Below are positions 1 to 10,247 of a DNA stretch of 64,000 nt, one piece after another. The position numbers and the translations under genes were made by a program. This DNA is from Patiria miniata (Eukaryota; Echinodermata; Asteroidea; Valvatida; Asterinidae): positions 4,030,001-4,094,000 of the forward strand of contig NW_024037074.1 of NCBI RefSeq assembly GCF_015706575.1, given 5' to 3'. The notes under the pieces are model-generated. The model was not told the DNA's origin. It saw nothing but the letters and a program-made list of their open reading frames with translations, and searched no databases. Numbering within the stretch: the stretch's first letter is position 1; each line of letters opens with the position of its first letter.

Positions 1-789
1 TACTCTGCCAATGTGTGCCCCTGCCCAAGTCCTTGTGCCAAATTTCTGTTTAATTTATGATGAATCTGTTGTTTAACTTGAACCTACATGTTTGATTTAA
101 GCAACAGCAAGTAGATGTGGCGCCACTCTAATTTGACCCCAAGCACATAACCAATTCACTGGGAAGCCAGACGCGTTAAAGACGTGCATTGGTAATTCAT
201 AGGCGCACGAACGTTTAGACTTATTTCAAATTCTGTTTGTGTTTTCGTCGTTGGAAGAGATTGGTGAGAAGCTTCCATAATAGCAATAGTGTAAATGATT
301 CATTTAAAACAGTAGCGGATCTAGAAGGGGGGGGGGGGGAGTTGCAACCGCCCGTTCAGCCTCAATACTAAAATGGGGCCAAAAATAATGAATGGAATGC
401 TTAAGTTTCTAAATGTATTCTCGAATCGGCTTAGAAGCGGGAGAAAGCATCGTAGATTTCGAAAATTTTCGGGGCAAGTTCCCAGACCCTGGTTGTTCCA
501 GAGTGTACTGCTTACAATGCATATGGTTGTTAGTAGGTATAGACCCTTGGCTTACCAGAGCACTTGTGAGTTATGTTCCGGCTGGAATTGTTCTTCAAAC
601 TGCGAGAGAACAGTGCAGTGAGATCAGGTGCTGTTGTCTCTATGTAGGGTTAGTATGTAGGGCTCTCTTCTAGACCTTGCCAAGTATCATTTAGCTTGAT
701 ATCTTGCATTTAATTGCAGTTAAGTAAGTTAATTCATTATGTCACCTTTGCATCATTATTTTTATTTAGTTCTGTTTGGAACATTATTA
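1..789. other. Intergenic, no gene seen
   Basis: Short open frames at 373-621 and 413-673 overlap each other in different frames and match nothing I recognise. The block begins with unique-looking sequence. From 310 it carries a degenerate hAT-like end, listed separately. The segment around 465-500 resembles the body of G/C-tract hAT miniatures. Confidence 0.5.
310..345 (+). mobile_element. Degenerate hAT-like terminus with poly-G
   Basis: The string CAGTAGCGGATCTAGAAG is followed at once by a run of 13 G (327-339). This resembles the CAGGGGCGGATCCAG-type ends with subterminal poly-G seen in the intact elements at 36381 and 54691. I found no matching second end or target duplication, so this is called a remnant. 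Confidence 0.35.
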
Positions 790-1413
790 AGGGAATGTGT
801 GCCTTGTCGGTTTTAAACAATATATTTAAGGCCGGTTGGTGTCTGGATGCTGATGATTACCCTCGCCTTCGGCTCGGGTAATTATCAGCATCTGGTTTTA
901 AACAAAGTGGTTAATGCCGGCCAAGCACATATTTATTCCCGTTCATAAATACCTTTTCGGTAAAACAAAAATCAAAAAATTTCGGTCCAAAAGTCAAAAT
1001 AGGTAAAAAGTTATAAATGTCCAACAATATTGTTCAACAGTCTTACCTCATGTTTTTCGGGATACCCATCTAGCTATATTATGGTATGTCCAGTCTCGCG
1101 AGTCGTCGTAAACAACTCCTTATGTATGGAGATTGGCGCGCGCATCGCGCGTACTGCGCGATGTGGCGCAGAACCCAGCTGTTCTCTGTATTGTGAATTT
1201 AGGACTATGAAATACTGCCTCACGTGACGATTGTGAACGTGCACTCAATTAAACGGTCAAAGACACCGGATTTCAAAGGAGTCAACATTTTATGTGACAT
1301 TGGAAAAGTGTTTAAGACCAGCCAGCCATGTCTTTATCAACCGTTTAAAACCGGCCACACGACGGGCTCTCGACCAATATGCATGGGTAAACTGTCCTAG
1401 ATATTTATGAATG
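790..1413 (+). repeat. Hairpin-bearing interspersed repeat, copy A
   Basis: This is a paralogue of the repeat at 45989-46918. Shared parts in order are a GGGAAT/GGGAGTAAATGTGTG start, a TCGGTTTTAAAC block, a hairpin (846-892), AAACAACTCCTTAT, a GC-rich GCGCGCGC...CTGCGCGATG block, the ACACCGGATTTCA region and a GGTAAACTGTC...ATTTATGAAT end. Copy A has about 190 bp that copy B lacks between the hairpin and the AAACAACTCC block. That extra stretch lengthens the right arm of the fold-back so that it mirrors the left one. No protein is encoded. The superfamily is not recognised. Confidence 0.75.
846..892. repeat. Hairpin in copy A, 17-nt arms, 13-nt spacer
   Basis: The left arm GATGCTGATGATTACCC (846-862) pairs with the right arm GGGTAATTATCAGCATC (876-892) with one mismatch. 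The spacer is TCGCCTTCGGCTC. It is the exact reverse complement of the spacer in copy B, although the outer flank runs in the same direction in both copies. Confidence 0.85.
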
Positions 1414-1591
1414 TCTTTTTATTGCACATTTTTTTCTTCATTTTTTTTTTTTTTTATCTCTGCGCTGCAGTGAACCATTTTGATTGGCCTATCAGATGAC
1501 CTCTTCAGTCAATATCTGATGTGGCTATTGTTCACAGTTGCACATTATATACACAAAAAAAACTCTAGCAGAGGGTGCCGACTCACCCCTT

Positions 1592-1637
1592 CACATCAGC
1601 CCCCCCCCCGTTTCCTGAATTCTAGATACGCCCCTAA
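1592..1637 (-). mobile_element. Degenerate hAT-like terminus with poly-C
   Basis: A run of 10 C (1600-1609) is followed by TTCTAGATACGCCCCTA. Read on the minus strand this gives the GGGGCGTATCTAGAA-type terminus plus poly-G typical of the hAT miniatures elsewhere in the window. The flanking bases do not match those of the end at 310, so the two are probably not ends of one element. Confidence 0.35.
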
Positions 1638-3069
1638 AACCTCTAGATCAGCAGAAATGTCAGTTTACAATCAAACGGATGAAGAGAAGCTGAAAGAAAA
1701 CGGTAAATGACGGAAGTTTATATTTTCTAACGAACGCTAGAGGGACCACGAGAAATGAAAAAAAAATCTCTCTGCGACAACTTGCTCAAAAACTCACCGC
1801 AGCGAAGGAGTAAGCCGTTGCGGCGACCATCTCGCCGTGGTAAGGGAAATAAAACGACAACCGACATCATGGCCGCCTCTGAGATTCATCTCGCTGCAAT
1901 GTGTTACTATCTCGGCGTGGTGAGATATAGCCCCTTTTTGTCCCCTCTAAGCTTATACCAATAACATAGGCAGTCCGTTATCAAAGGAACAAAACGTTTA
2001 ACATCATTCAACTTTTTATTGTTTATCGCTCCTCAACCATTTTGACTGAGTGTAGATACCACTGTTGATTCGGAAGGTTTCCCGCCCCTAACACCGAAAA
2101 CATCACCAAAAGACTTGGACACATACGACCAAGATATTCGTACTTCGGGACCGTACATATTACGCAGTACCGTTTATTCACTTCTCCGCCGAAAATCTAT
2201 GCTATGCAAAAGCGTGCACAAATTATAGTTTAGTATAAAAGCGTCCATATCGAATTACCGTGAACGACGAGCAAGCTTTATGTGTAGGGCTCTTCAAACG
2301 AATTCAAATTCAAATATCCGGGGCATAATGTTACTCATTTATTTTCCCCTGAATTGTATGGGGTTTTCCCCCCTTAGTTTTATTCCTTTTTGTTGTTGTT
2401 GAAAAACCAACCAAATCCCACTGTCTGGTGGTTGAGAGACGCGTTAATCACTGCGGGGAAATCAACGGATCGTTCACACACCGATAGGGTTACCAGTGTA
2501 CACAAGGGAACCAGCTGCTCAAATATTACATGCCTTGACCGTGTGGACCGTCGCTTGCACAGCTCTGAGATTTTACTATCTACGCGTTTCCTCGCATTAG
2601 AAATGTCACTCTTGCCGCTATATCTCCGAGCAAACATCGCCCGCCATAATGCGATCAGATCCGGTTGCCGAATATTGAATTCCGTGCTTAAATGTTGTCG
2701 TGCCCAACAGCGAAAATGAGATTTCACCGATCTATTTTTGGCCTAGCCGGGTTCTTGTGAATGAAGAATACAGACAATGGTTGTCTTGTTGCTGAACAAA
2801 CGAACGGATGGACTTGTATTTATTAAAAAAGCAAACACAAGTAAAAGAGTCCGAAATCAAATATATTACGAAAATGAAAACCTGATTTTCGTTTCATGAT
2901 TTTTTTATGAGCAAAACAGTGATAGCGTACTGCCCGTTAAATGCGATCGCTGCATTCCGTTCATGCGTTCAATCGATAGCGTAATCGTCCATTAATAGTG
3001 TTTATATTACAATGATGTCACTGCCAAATTGAGAGTGCGGTAGGTACTCGCTGACGCCTATTTGCGTGA

Positions 3070-3183
3070 CCAATTAAGACTAAGTACCCGAAGATGAATA
3101 TGCAGGCAGAACGAAAGCAGGCCAGCGGGAGAATGATGCCGGCGCGCCTGGTGTGCAAACTTGGCTCCGATCTTTGATTGGTC
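3070..3183 (+). promoter_or_regulatory. Possible receptor promoter with CCAAT boxes
   Basis: A forward CCAAT lies at 3070-3074. An inverted CCAAT (GATTGGTC) lies at 3176-3183, about 240 bp before the receptor start codon, with a GC-rich GGCGCGCC patch at 3141-3148. There is no clear TATA box. These motifs are short and common, so this is only a plausible core promoter. Confidence 0.2.
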
Positions 3184-3417
3184 GGTTTCTGCTGACGCGC
3201 TCATCCGTTGATGTATACAAGATATTACGATGCGGTATTAAACTAGTGGGCGAAGAAAATTAGACAGATGACAGAAGTCATCCGGCGAGCTGGGGATGAT
3301 GATTAAAACAGACCGCCCTCTTCCGTTGATTAGCGCTACGCTCCAGTGTTCGTTCGGATTGCTGGGCTTAAAAAGGCGCGTCGACGTCGACGCGGCCGGA
3401 ATCGAGGTCGAAGCACA

Positions 3418-4692
3418 ATGAGCGGAGCAGTCATGGTGACAACACCGCGCTGGGAAGGGCTGGCGATGATGAGTGCTTCGCCGCAAGCGAGTAACGAGCC
3501 GTTCGGGACCACGGAAAACTCAACCTCGCTGCACAGTGATGATGATGGGGACGGGGGTGGGTACATGAGCTACGATGTCTACGATGTCTTCCCAAGGAGG
3601 CCGCTCGAGGTGGAGACCTTGATCTCAGTGATACTCTGGCTCATCTGCTCTGTCACAGTCATCGGAAATGTCCTCGTGATTTCAACCTTTGTCCGGGACA
3701 GGGAGTTGCGGCTGAAACCGGCCAACCTGTTTATCTTGAATCTCTCCGTGTCTGATCTACTGATCGGCCTGATCTCGATACCCTTCTTCAACGTCTGGCG
3801 TCACACGGAGATGTGGCTAGCGGGCGAGGTGGCCTGCAAACTGTGGAACATCGTGGACTACACGGCCACCACCCAGTCGGCGCTGGCTATCGTGCTGATC
3901 AGCTTCGACCGCTACATGCTGGTGTCTAAAGGTCTGCAGTACCGGAAGTACATCACGCTCAGGTTGACCCAGGGCCTGATCGTAACCTCCTGGGTGTTTT
4001 CATTCAGTCTTAACTCCATTCCCATCCTGTGCTCCGACATCGTTCTGGAACCCTGGGTGGAGTACAACCAAGACTGCGACTTCGCTATTCTTTACCAATT
4101 TTCCTACAAACTGACCACCGCCATGTTCTCTTTCGTCATCCCTTTGATCTTCCTCTCCATCTTCAACATCATCGTCTACAACAACATCCGTGCGCGGTCC
4201 CGTGGCTTCAATCGGGGTCGTTCCTCCGGACTAAACAGCAGTGTCGCCATAGCTCGCAGCAACAGCTCTCAGAGTAGAGGCAGCAGCGAGTACCGGAAAC
4301 ACCGAAAGGCGGCCATTACCCTCGCCTTGATCGTCGGGATGTTCCTGACGTGCTGGTTACCCTGGTACGTCTACAAGCTGGCAATAATTGACAACGAAGC
4401 CGCAGAGAATAGGGACCTGATGGATGGTTTTATCTATTTGCTCTGGGCGAACAGTGCCATCAACCCGTTTCTGTACGCTGCCACCCACCCCCGGATTCGC
4501 GCCGGACTCATCGCTCGCATCATGTGCTGCGTGCCGCGAAACTGCCGGCCGGTCAGGGTCAGGGGTGGATCGCGGTCCAACTCGGATGACCCAAACGCGC
4601 AGACAGACCGAGCCAGACATCGGACCATCACACAAGGATTGACTACTTGTTACAACGAAGACCAGTGCAATAACCAAGGATCAGCCGTTTGA
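3418..4692 (+). CDS. Histamine H3-like aminergic GPCR, single exon
   Basis: Plasma-membrane class A receptor of 424 residues, intact and intronless. The start is the ATG at 3418 (A at -3). An in-frame TAG at 3331 lies upstream and no ATG lies between; the frame also opens at a GTG (3346), which is not a plausible eukaryotic start. The N-tail has a sequon (N34) and an acidic run (41-45). TM1 holds N84. TM2 holds D113. TM3 starts at C140 and holds the amine-binding D147 (3.32) and DRY 164-166. TM4 has W192, TM5 P242, TM6 CWLP 312-315 and TM7 NPFLY 349-353. CKLW plus VDY in TM3 and LLWANSAINPFLY in TM7, including W7.43, match histamine H3/H4 receptors rather than muscarinic ones. Position 5.46 is S238, where H3 has Glu, so the ligand is open. 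The third loop is only about 40 residues, much shorter than in vertebrate H3. Cys370-371 may be palmitoylated. Gi coupling is inferred from the family. Confidence 0.94.
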   Translation: MSGAVMVTTPRWEGLAMMSASPQASNEPFGTTENSTSLHSDDDGDGGGYMSYDVYDVFPRRPLEVETLISVILWLICSVTVIGNVLVISTFVRDRELRLKPANLFILNLSVSDLLIGLISIPFFNVWRHTEMWLAGEVACKLWNIVDYTATTQSALAIVLISFDRYMLVSKGLQYRKYITLRLTQGLIVTSWVFSFSLNSIPILCSDIVLEPWVEYNQDCDFAILYQFSYKLTTAMFSFVIPLIFLSIFNIIVYNNIRARSRGFNRGRSSGLNSSVAIARSNSSQSRGSSEYRKHRKAAITLALIVGMFLTCWLPWYVYKLAIIDNEAAENRDLMDGFIYLLWANSAINPFLYAATHPRIRAGLIARIMCCVPRNCRPVRVRGGSRSNSDDPNAQTDRARHRTITQGLTTCYNEDQCNNQGSAV

Positions 4693-5607
4693 ACCGGGTT
4701 AGTCAACAAAATAGAACATGGTTTAAACTTTTCGGTACACTAGTTAGTCTTTAACTGACTATTACGTTAACTGTACTTTAAAACCGCTCATTGAATTTGT
4801 CGAGATAAGAAATATACTTATGTACACATTAGTATGCGAAATCAGCCAAAGCAAACATTAACTCTTACCAATTCTGCCCCACAAACGTTTTTCGTTTGAT
4901 GGATTAGAACAAAAATATACATTTCCTTTAAAAAAGGTCTCCCTGGCAATATTTCAGCCAATATCACAAATTTTCAAGCTGAGTTTGCATGATTTTTATT
5001 CTGATGCCTTGCGCATGTTTGGGCATCGATTTCATAACATTCGGACGTGCCGTTCTCGCAAAATGGTCAATTTTCGAACCCCAAAAGAAGACTTTTTTCC
5101 CATTGACACTGCCGTGTGCATGAAAGGCTTGCAGCGTACATTATGCATACGATAATTTCAATTGTTTTTTCTTTTGATGCAAAAAAAAAGCAGACGTAAA
5201 AACCATGGATGATTATTGTCAACGTTCGTCATGGGAAAGCCGAGATTGTAGTACATGACTTCCGCCCCTTGGCTCGAGATGGTTAAAACAGGCTCTTAGA
5301 GAAAAACTCGCAGCCTTTTGCTTTCTGTATAACATTTTATGATGGAACAGAAAAGACATAGGGCCTACCATTGTATTTATCGTATGCTTCTGTATCTTTC
5401 TAAGCCCATTACAAAGAAAATGTGAAGCTACAAAATTCCAAAACGCTAATTATTTCATTAATTACATGTATGTCACAATCAAATGTCACCTTCTTTAAAA
5501 TGATGCGTCCACATTAAGCAGAGGGCATTTGTTCATTACTTATGTGACAATAACAGTTTGCTTTGAAGTCGGTCGTGAGCATCGTCGGTCTTTTCAGCAG
5601 CTTAGTA
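4693..5607. other. Receptor 3' flank, AT-rich
   Basis: No AATAAA was seen in the roughly 900 bp after the stop codon, so the 3' UTR is long, uses a variant signal, or is not resolved by eye. There is no repeat or gene that I can support. Confidence 0.5.
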
Positions 5608-5609
5608 TA

Positions 5610-6122
5610 CAGGGTGAGTCAAGAATATAAAGGAAACCCAGATGGCAGGACCACTTATTTAATGAAGTTCTATATGTAGCACTTTCAAAATCTAGGAAAT
5701 GAAAGCCCAATTAATAAGCTTTCTCTTAGTACAAGTATCATTCGAATCACTCGTGTACTTTTTTATTTACGGAATTTTGAACACAAACACCGTTTTGAAG
5801 TTTTTTCCACGGATCACAAAAAAGGCTAAGTGCTCTTTCAGCAAAACGAAATCAATTCACATGTATTTGAATTGTTTTCGTTTTGCCGTTACAACACTTA
5901 CTTTCTTGTGATCCGTGGACAGAACTTTAAATGGTGTTTGTGTTTAAAATTCCGTAACCAGAAAATGTACATGAGTTATTTCAATGACTCTTGTACTAAC
6001 AGAAAGCTTATAATAAATTGGGCTTTTATATCTTAGATTTTGAAAGTACTATATGCAGAACTTCATTCAAAACAAAAAATTGTCCTGACATTTGGGTTTC
6101 CCTTTTTTTTTTACACACCCTG
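5610..6122. mobile_element. TA-flanked fold-back MITE, family 1, copy 1
   Basis: This 513-bp element has CAGGGTG and CACCCTG ends and a TA dinucleotide on each side (5608-5609 and 6123-6124), as in the Tc1/mariner superfamily. The two halves are long inverted repeats: the GATCCGTGGA, AAAACGAAA, TACATGAGT and GGGCTTT blocks recur inverted around a centre near 5865. No transposase frame is present. A second copy lies at 59150-59659. Confidence 0.85.
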
Positions 6123-6124
6123 TA

Positions 6125-6853
6125 TTACTTGTTTATTGATATGATACCCTTGATAACATTGCCCTTTTTTCCCGTTTAATCGAGTGAGCACCAATCACAG
6201 TTTCATGCTGGCACAACATGCCTGCAGCAACTTTTTAGTTCAATCGAACCACACTGTCCTTTTGAATAGCATTTCCAAGAAGGTTGCCTAAAAATCAATG
6301 TTTGCTATACATTTACTCATTCACAGCTAGATTTACCTGGCAGTAAAATACGGGGCATGTTGCTCGTAAGACATAAATTACCTCAGTATGTATCTTATAT
6401 TGAAACATTTGTTTTATCTTATAAGTACGTTGATATAATTGTCAGGATCATAATTTCAGCACCTGTCGAACCATTTAGCGATGACGGCAGAGTGTGTGCA
6501 CGTTTCGTTCACGTGCAAAATTCCTTACTCGTTACTGTATTCGCATTTCAAATGCTAATGAACCACACAATCATCTGGAATTTTCACGGGTTTATGAAAC
6601 GCGTTGTTCACTTGCCTCCGCCTTATATGTATGTAAATTATCGCCATAAATAGCGCCGGTATTAGATTATACTGCACCTGAATTTACTTGACATTTCGAT
6701 ATTTTTCTGTCACGCGCCTGGCATCAGTGGAAGTTCTCAATTCGATCACTGTGCCAATGCAGCTGTAGTCGGGCTCCGTGTGCTGAGGTTAGAATTGTTG
6801 CATAAATGTCCATGGTGCGATTCCGACTTGTTTTCTCAGTGAATTTACTCCTG
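6125..6853. other. Intergenic, nothing recognised
   Basis: AT-rich sequence with a 98-codon open frame (6357-6653) that resembles no known protein. No repeat structure was noted. Confidence 0.5.
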
Positions 6854-7128
6854 CACTCTCAGAAGTCCCGGGTCAGTTTCGACCGACATCCGGGTCAGAT
6901 TTGACCCGACATTCTTCCGGGTCGAAATAAGACCTCTCTGAGTCACATATCCGGGCCTTTTGACCTTTAAACAAAATGCATATTGACACTCTCGCACACA
7001 ATATATTTTTTACTACGAAAGGTGACTTTTTCTTACACGGAAAATGCCATTTTTGACCCCGTAGAGGGTGTCAGGTCAAATCTGACATGGATTCCGGGTC
7101 GAATCTGACCTGATACTCTTAAGAGTGT
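6854..7128. mobile_element. GGGTCA-rich inverted-repeat MITE
   Basis: The ends are CACTCTCAGAAGT and, read from the other side, CACTCTTAAGAGT. Inside each end lie tandem GGGTCAGATTTGACC-like blocks in inverted orientation: CGGGTCAG and GTCAGATTTGACC at 6869-6905, and their complements at 7072-7112. The total is 275 bp with no coding capacity. I could not fix a target duplication and do not assign a superfamily. Confidence 0.65.
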
Positions 7129-9885
7129 ACCACAAGTTGACACACTGTTTAAATTCAAAAGTGCAGGCCTTATATACCCGAACACAAAATTTGACACCAG
7201 ATACAGAAAAACACGCACGGGTTGCTGTGATTATACAGAACCAACTTTGGTGTTGCCATGCATCATGCACGACTCCCCCCCCCCATATTTTTTCGGTTGT
7301 GTTGGCTGTGCAAGGATGAAATTAAATGACGGTGATTTTGATGGATTCCTATCCTGTAAATCACATCCGTTGTGTTACTTATTAACGAACTTTTCTCCTA
7401 ATTGCGATCACCTGCCACTCGTAAAACTGACCAAAGTTCGGTCCTAAATTCAAATGTTGTTATGCTCATTTGTCATCCCGATGCGTTGCTTTGTGGTAAC
7501 TTTCCAGACATTCTTACCTTTTTTTCAATGGTCGTTAGGCGTACGGGACTTCACCACAGTGTTTGCGTTGGCTCGTTTTGAGCTTCACCATGAGGGTCTT
7601 TAAGCTTGTGCTTGAATCGCTAACTGTATTCATTATGGTGTCGAACCCCTTTTTTTGGCGCGAACAAATGGCGCTAATATTTGCCGGAAACAAATATAAT
7701 CCCCGTGTTTCCAAAAATACTGACAGGCACATTGGCGCTAAAAATGGTTTCATCCGGCTAACTGCTGTCTGTTCTCCTCTTATTTTGTGTGTGTGTGTGC
7801 AATTGTGGAGAGACAGAGAACATTCCTGTTGCAATATTCCAAAATTCAATAGGGACCCATCTGTGGCTTTGTGCTAGATTCCCCGTTTTCTCGAAAGGGA
7901 GTTCTAATTTTAGTTGCCTTCATCCACCAATCCTGTTCACAGCGTCGTTGTCGCAGCCTGGATGAATGGGGGAGAAAATGCCAAATGAAGATGTGAAGTG
8001 AATAGAGACATTTGCCTTGGGATCGTTCACAACTACTCACTCTCCGCAATGATCAGAGACAGAACTGAGTGATTTGCAGCGTCGAAAACCCTCGCCACAT
8101 ATAAAGGAAATCCCTGGATGGGATATTGCGGTGCTTTTCAACGCCTTTTCATTTGTTCTTTATCACATTTACCAATTTCAAGATGGTATTTTACGACCAT
8201 CCTCACTGTCAATTTCTTCACCGATATTCACCAGATTCTTCTCCTCCAACACACAATAATATCTACCACGGCATAGATTATTAATTCCGGTATAGTGTTG
8301 CAGATTGACCTGTAATTTTCCCCCTCTTGTTTCTTGTACCATTTTGCAACTTCAAAATATTTGATCGTCATCATCTCGATCCATTTCTGCCCCATTATAC
8401 GTCTGTTATTTTCCTTCATCACAAATTACTACCTCGGCAATAAATTACTGAAACTCCGCGGTTTCTGTGTTGCCCAAAAAATGACCTGTAATATTGTTCT
8501 CCTCCATGTCAGAATACCGCCAACGTCGCGTGTTGATTAAGAATTTAATGCAATCATTCTCGGTTTGTCGTCAGGCCGCCGACTCGCAGGATTGACTTTT
8601 TCTCCCGCCAGCCAGCTGCCCGGCCGAGCGCATCCAAGATGCAGCTCAATACGCCTGACTTGTTTCATAATCCCACCAATCTGTGACTCCCAAGATATGC
8701 TGGTTTACGATATCGGACGCGTTAATATCTCTCGGTCCTCTCGGCGCGTCGATACCGCCGGCGCCTCTTCACGAACACGACCCTTCTACCGCTCCCATTT
8801 TAATAGTTGACTTAGCTATACCTACGCTCCGGACATATTCAACCTCTTAACAACCTCAATATTTTTTTTCTTCACGTAAATGTATTATTGATTTCACCCC
8901 TGACTGAATCAAGACGCGAAGCCGAAGCGGGCCAGACCGACGACTGACGTTTCGTAATCCCGATCTCCCGCCAAAATCGCTACAATGTTGTCTGTATTGG
9001 AGTGCGTGTTACCGATTGCTTCACGCCGCCAGTTTGCAAGGAAAAAACAGTCAATTAAGTTATTCTCATTTTTTTCTTACTGAGATAAATTTATCACGGA
9101 ACAACCTACACGCAGTACATGTTCGGACACGTTCCCGTCCTGAGTGCATACTAACTAGTATTGATTTTAGCACATGGAAATCTCAGCGTCTACGTATCCA
9201 ATAATGTCGCCAGCAGAGCTGTATTTTTTTTTATTCTCTTCAATCAAATACACCTTTGAGATTAATTCACCCTTTTAGATCTGTTTATTCCATCATTTGT
9301 TGTTACCGATACCAAGCGCAAACAAATGACATGAAAAACACACACCATTCGCCCGTATTTTGTGTTACTGGCTTCACGCAGAACCTGTCAAATAACCCAA
9401 CCGTTACATTGACATTTAAAAACAATTGATAACGAAATTGAATTGCACGACAATTTATTCATTACTTTATGACTAATACATATTATTTTTTTTCAGTCAG
9501 TCCAAGAGACGCGTTTGCCCTTAAATTATAGATAGCCTCTAACCATTGAAGCCTATATGAAACCATACTATAGGCAACATTAATCATTACGCTATTGAAA
9601 GAGTGTGTTGGCTTTCAATACAACATTATGCTGAATTATGAAAGATTAAAGTGAATGAAATATTTAGAAAATATTATAAAATGCATCATGAAGCATATGG
9701 CCAATGGAAAAGACAATTCATCAATATGAAAAGCAGCGAGTCAGCATAAATATCAAGCCAGAGTATGGGCCTGTGCTTTTTTCACCAACCTGCATTAATT
9801 ACTGAGATTTATTGCAGAGAGTGAGTGGTGTCTGCGCGCGGATGATTGGAAAAGAACTGAATATCGGTCACACTTGGAAACCCCC
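7129..9885. other. Intergenic, largely unique
   Basis: Contains a poly-C run near 7275, a short TG repeat near 7785 and overlapping frames of about 104 codons on both strands at 7535-7877, which is typical of chance. The segment 8565-8815 is more GC-rich than its surroundings and has no repeat signature. The rest is AT-rich with nothing recognised. Confidence 0.5.
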
Positions 9886-10247
9886 TAAGCTTATTTCATC
9901 ATCTTTCATTTTCTGTTACATTTTTTGGGAGTCAACTGATGACTTTTGGGAGAAATTTCCATCCGAAGATGATTACCCCTTAAAATAGTCCCGAAGCCCA
10001 TCGCCATTTTGAAAAACGATGCCTACACTCCATTGCAAAATAGAGCGCTTTTAGGGCCCCAATTTGATCCAAATTGCACAGAACTACAAGCTCACAGTCC
10101 AGTGCACGGCTTCCACCCATATTTTTTTACCAACCCCTAGTTCATGGCCCACAGTATGCTCAAATACTGAAGATTTTGAGGGCATGCAAATCGTGATTTG
10201 GCCGGTGTAGGCAATTTCGGACCGATTTACTGGCCTGCACCCCTAAA
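9886..10247 (-). mobile_element. TTAG-type element, truncated copy
   Basis: This is the reverse complement of most of the element at 48455-48922. It shares the blocks TTATTTCATCATC, AGAAATTTCCATCCGAAGATG, CCCATCGCCATTTTG, GAGGGCATGCAAATCGTGATTTGGCC and the terminal ATTTACTGG...GCA. About 100 bp at the end distal to 10247 are missing, so this copy is 5' or 3' truncated. Its surviving end at 10243-10247 has diverged. Confidence 0.8.

Larger units (their letters stand above)
1414..3330. other. Intergenic and receptor 5' flank
   Basis: Poly-T near 1440 and a degenerate hAT-like end at 1592-1637 lie in the first part. Between 2380 and 2727 both strands stay open for about 110 codons. The two frames overlap almost completely and neither matches a known family, so I do not call a gene. 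From about 2900 to 3330 the sequence looks unique and is the likely promoter or 5' UTR region of the receptor gene. Confidence 0.5.

Noticed and set aside
310-1637. A single hAT element bounded by the ends at 310 and 1637
   Set aside because: Flanking 8-mers do not match and the termini differ, so they are treated as two separate remnants.
2380-2727. Overlapping 115- and 109-codon frames upstream of the receptor
   Set aside because: They overlap almost completely on opposite strands with no recognised domain. At least one, probably both, are chance.
3346-3417. N-terminal extension of the receptor rich in Arg
   Set aside because: It begins at GTG and the frame contains no ATG before 3418. 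A stop at 3331 closes it upstream. It is 5' UTR read in frame.
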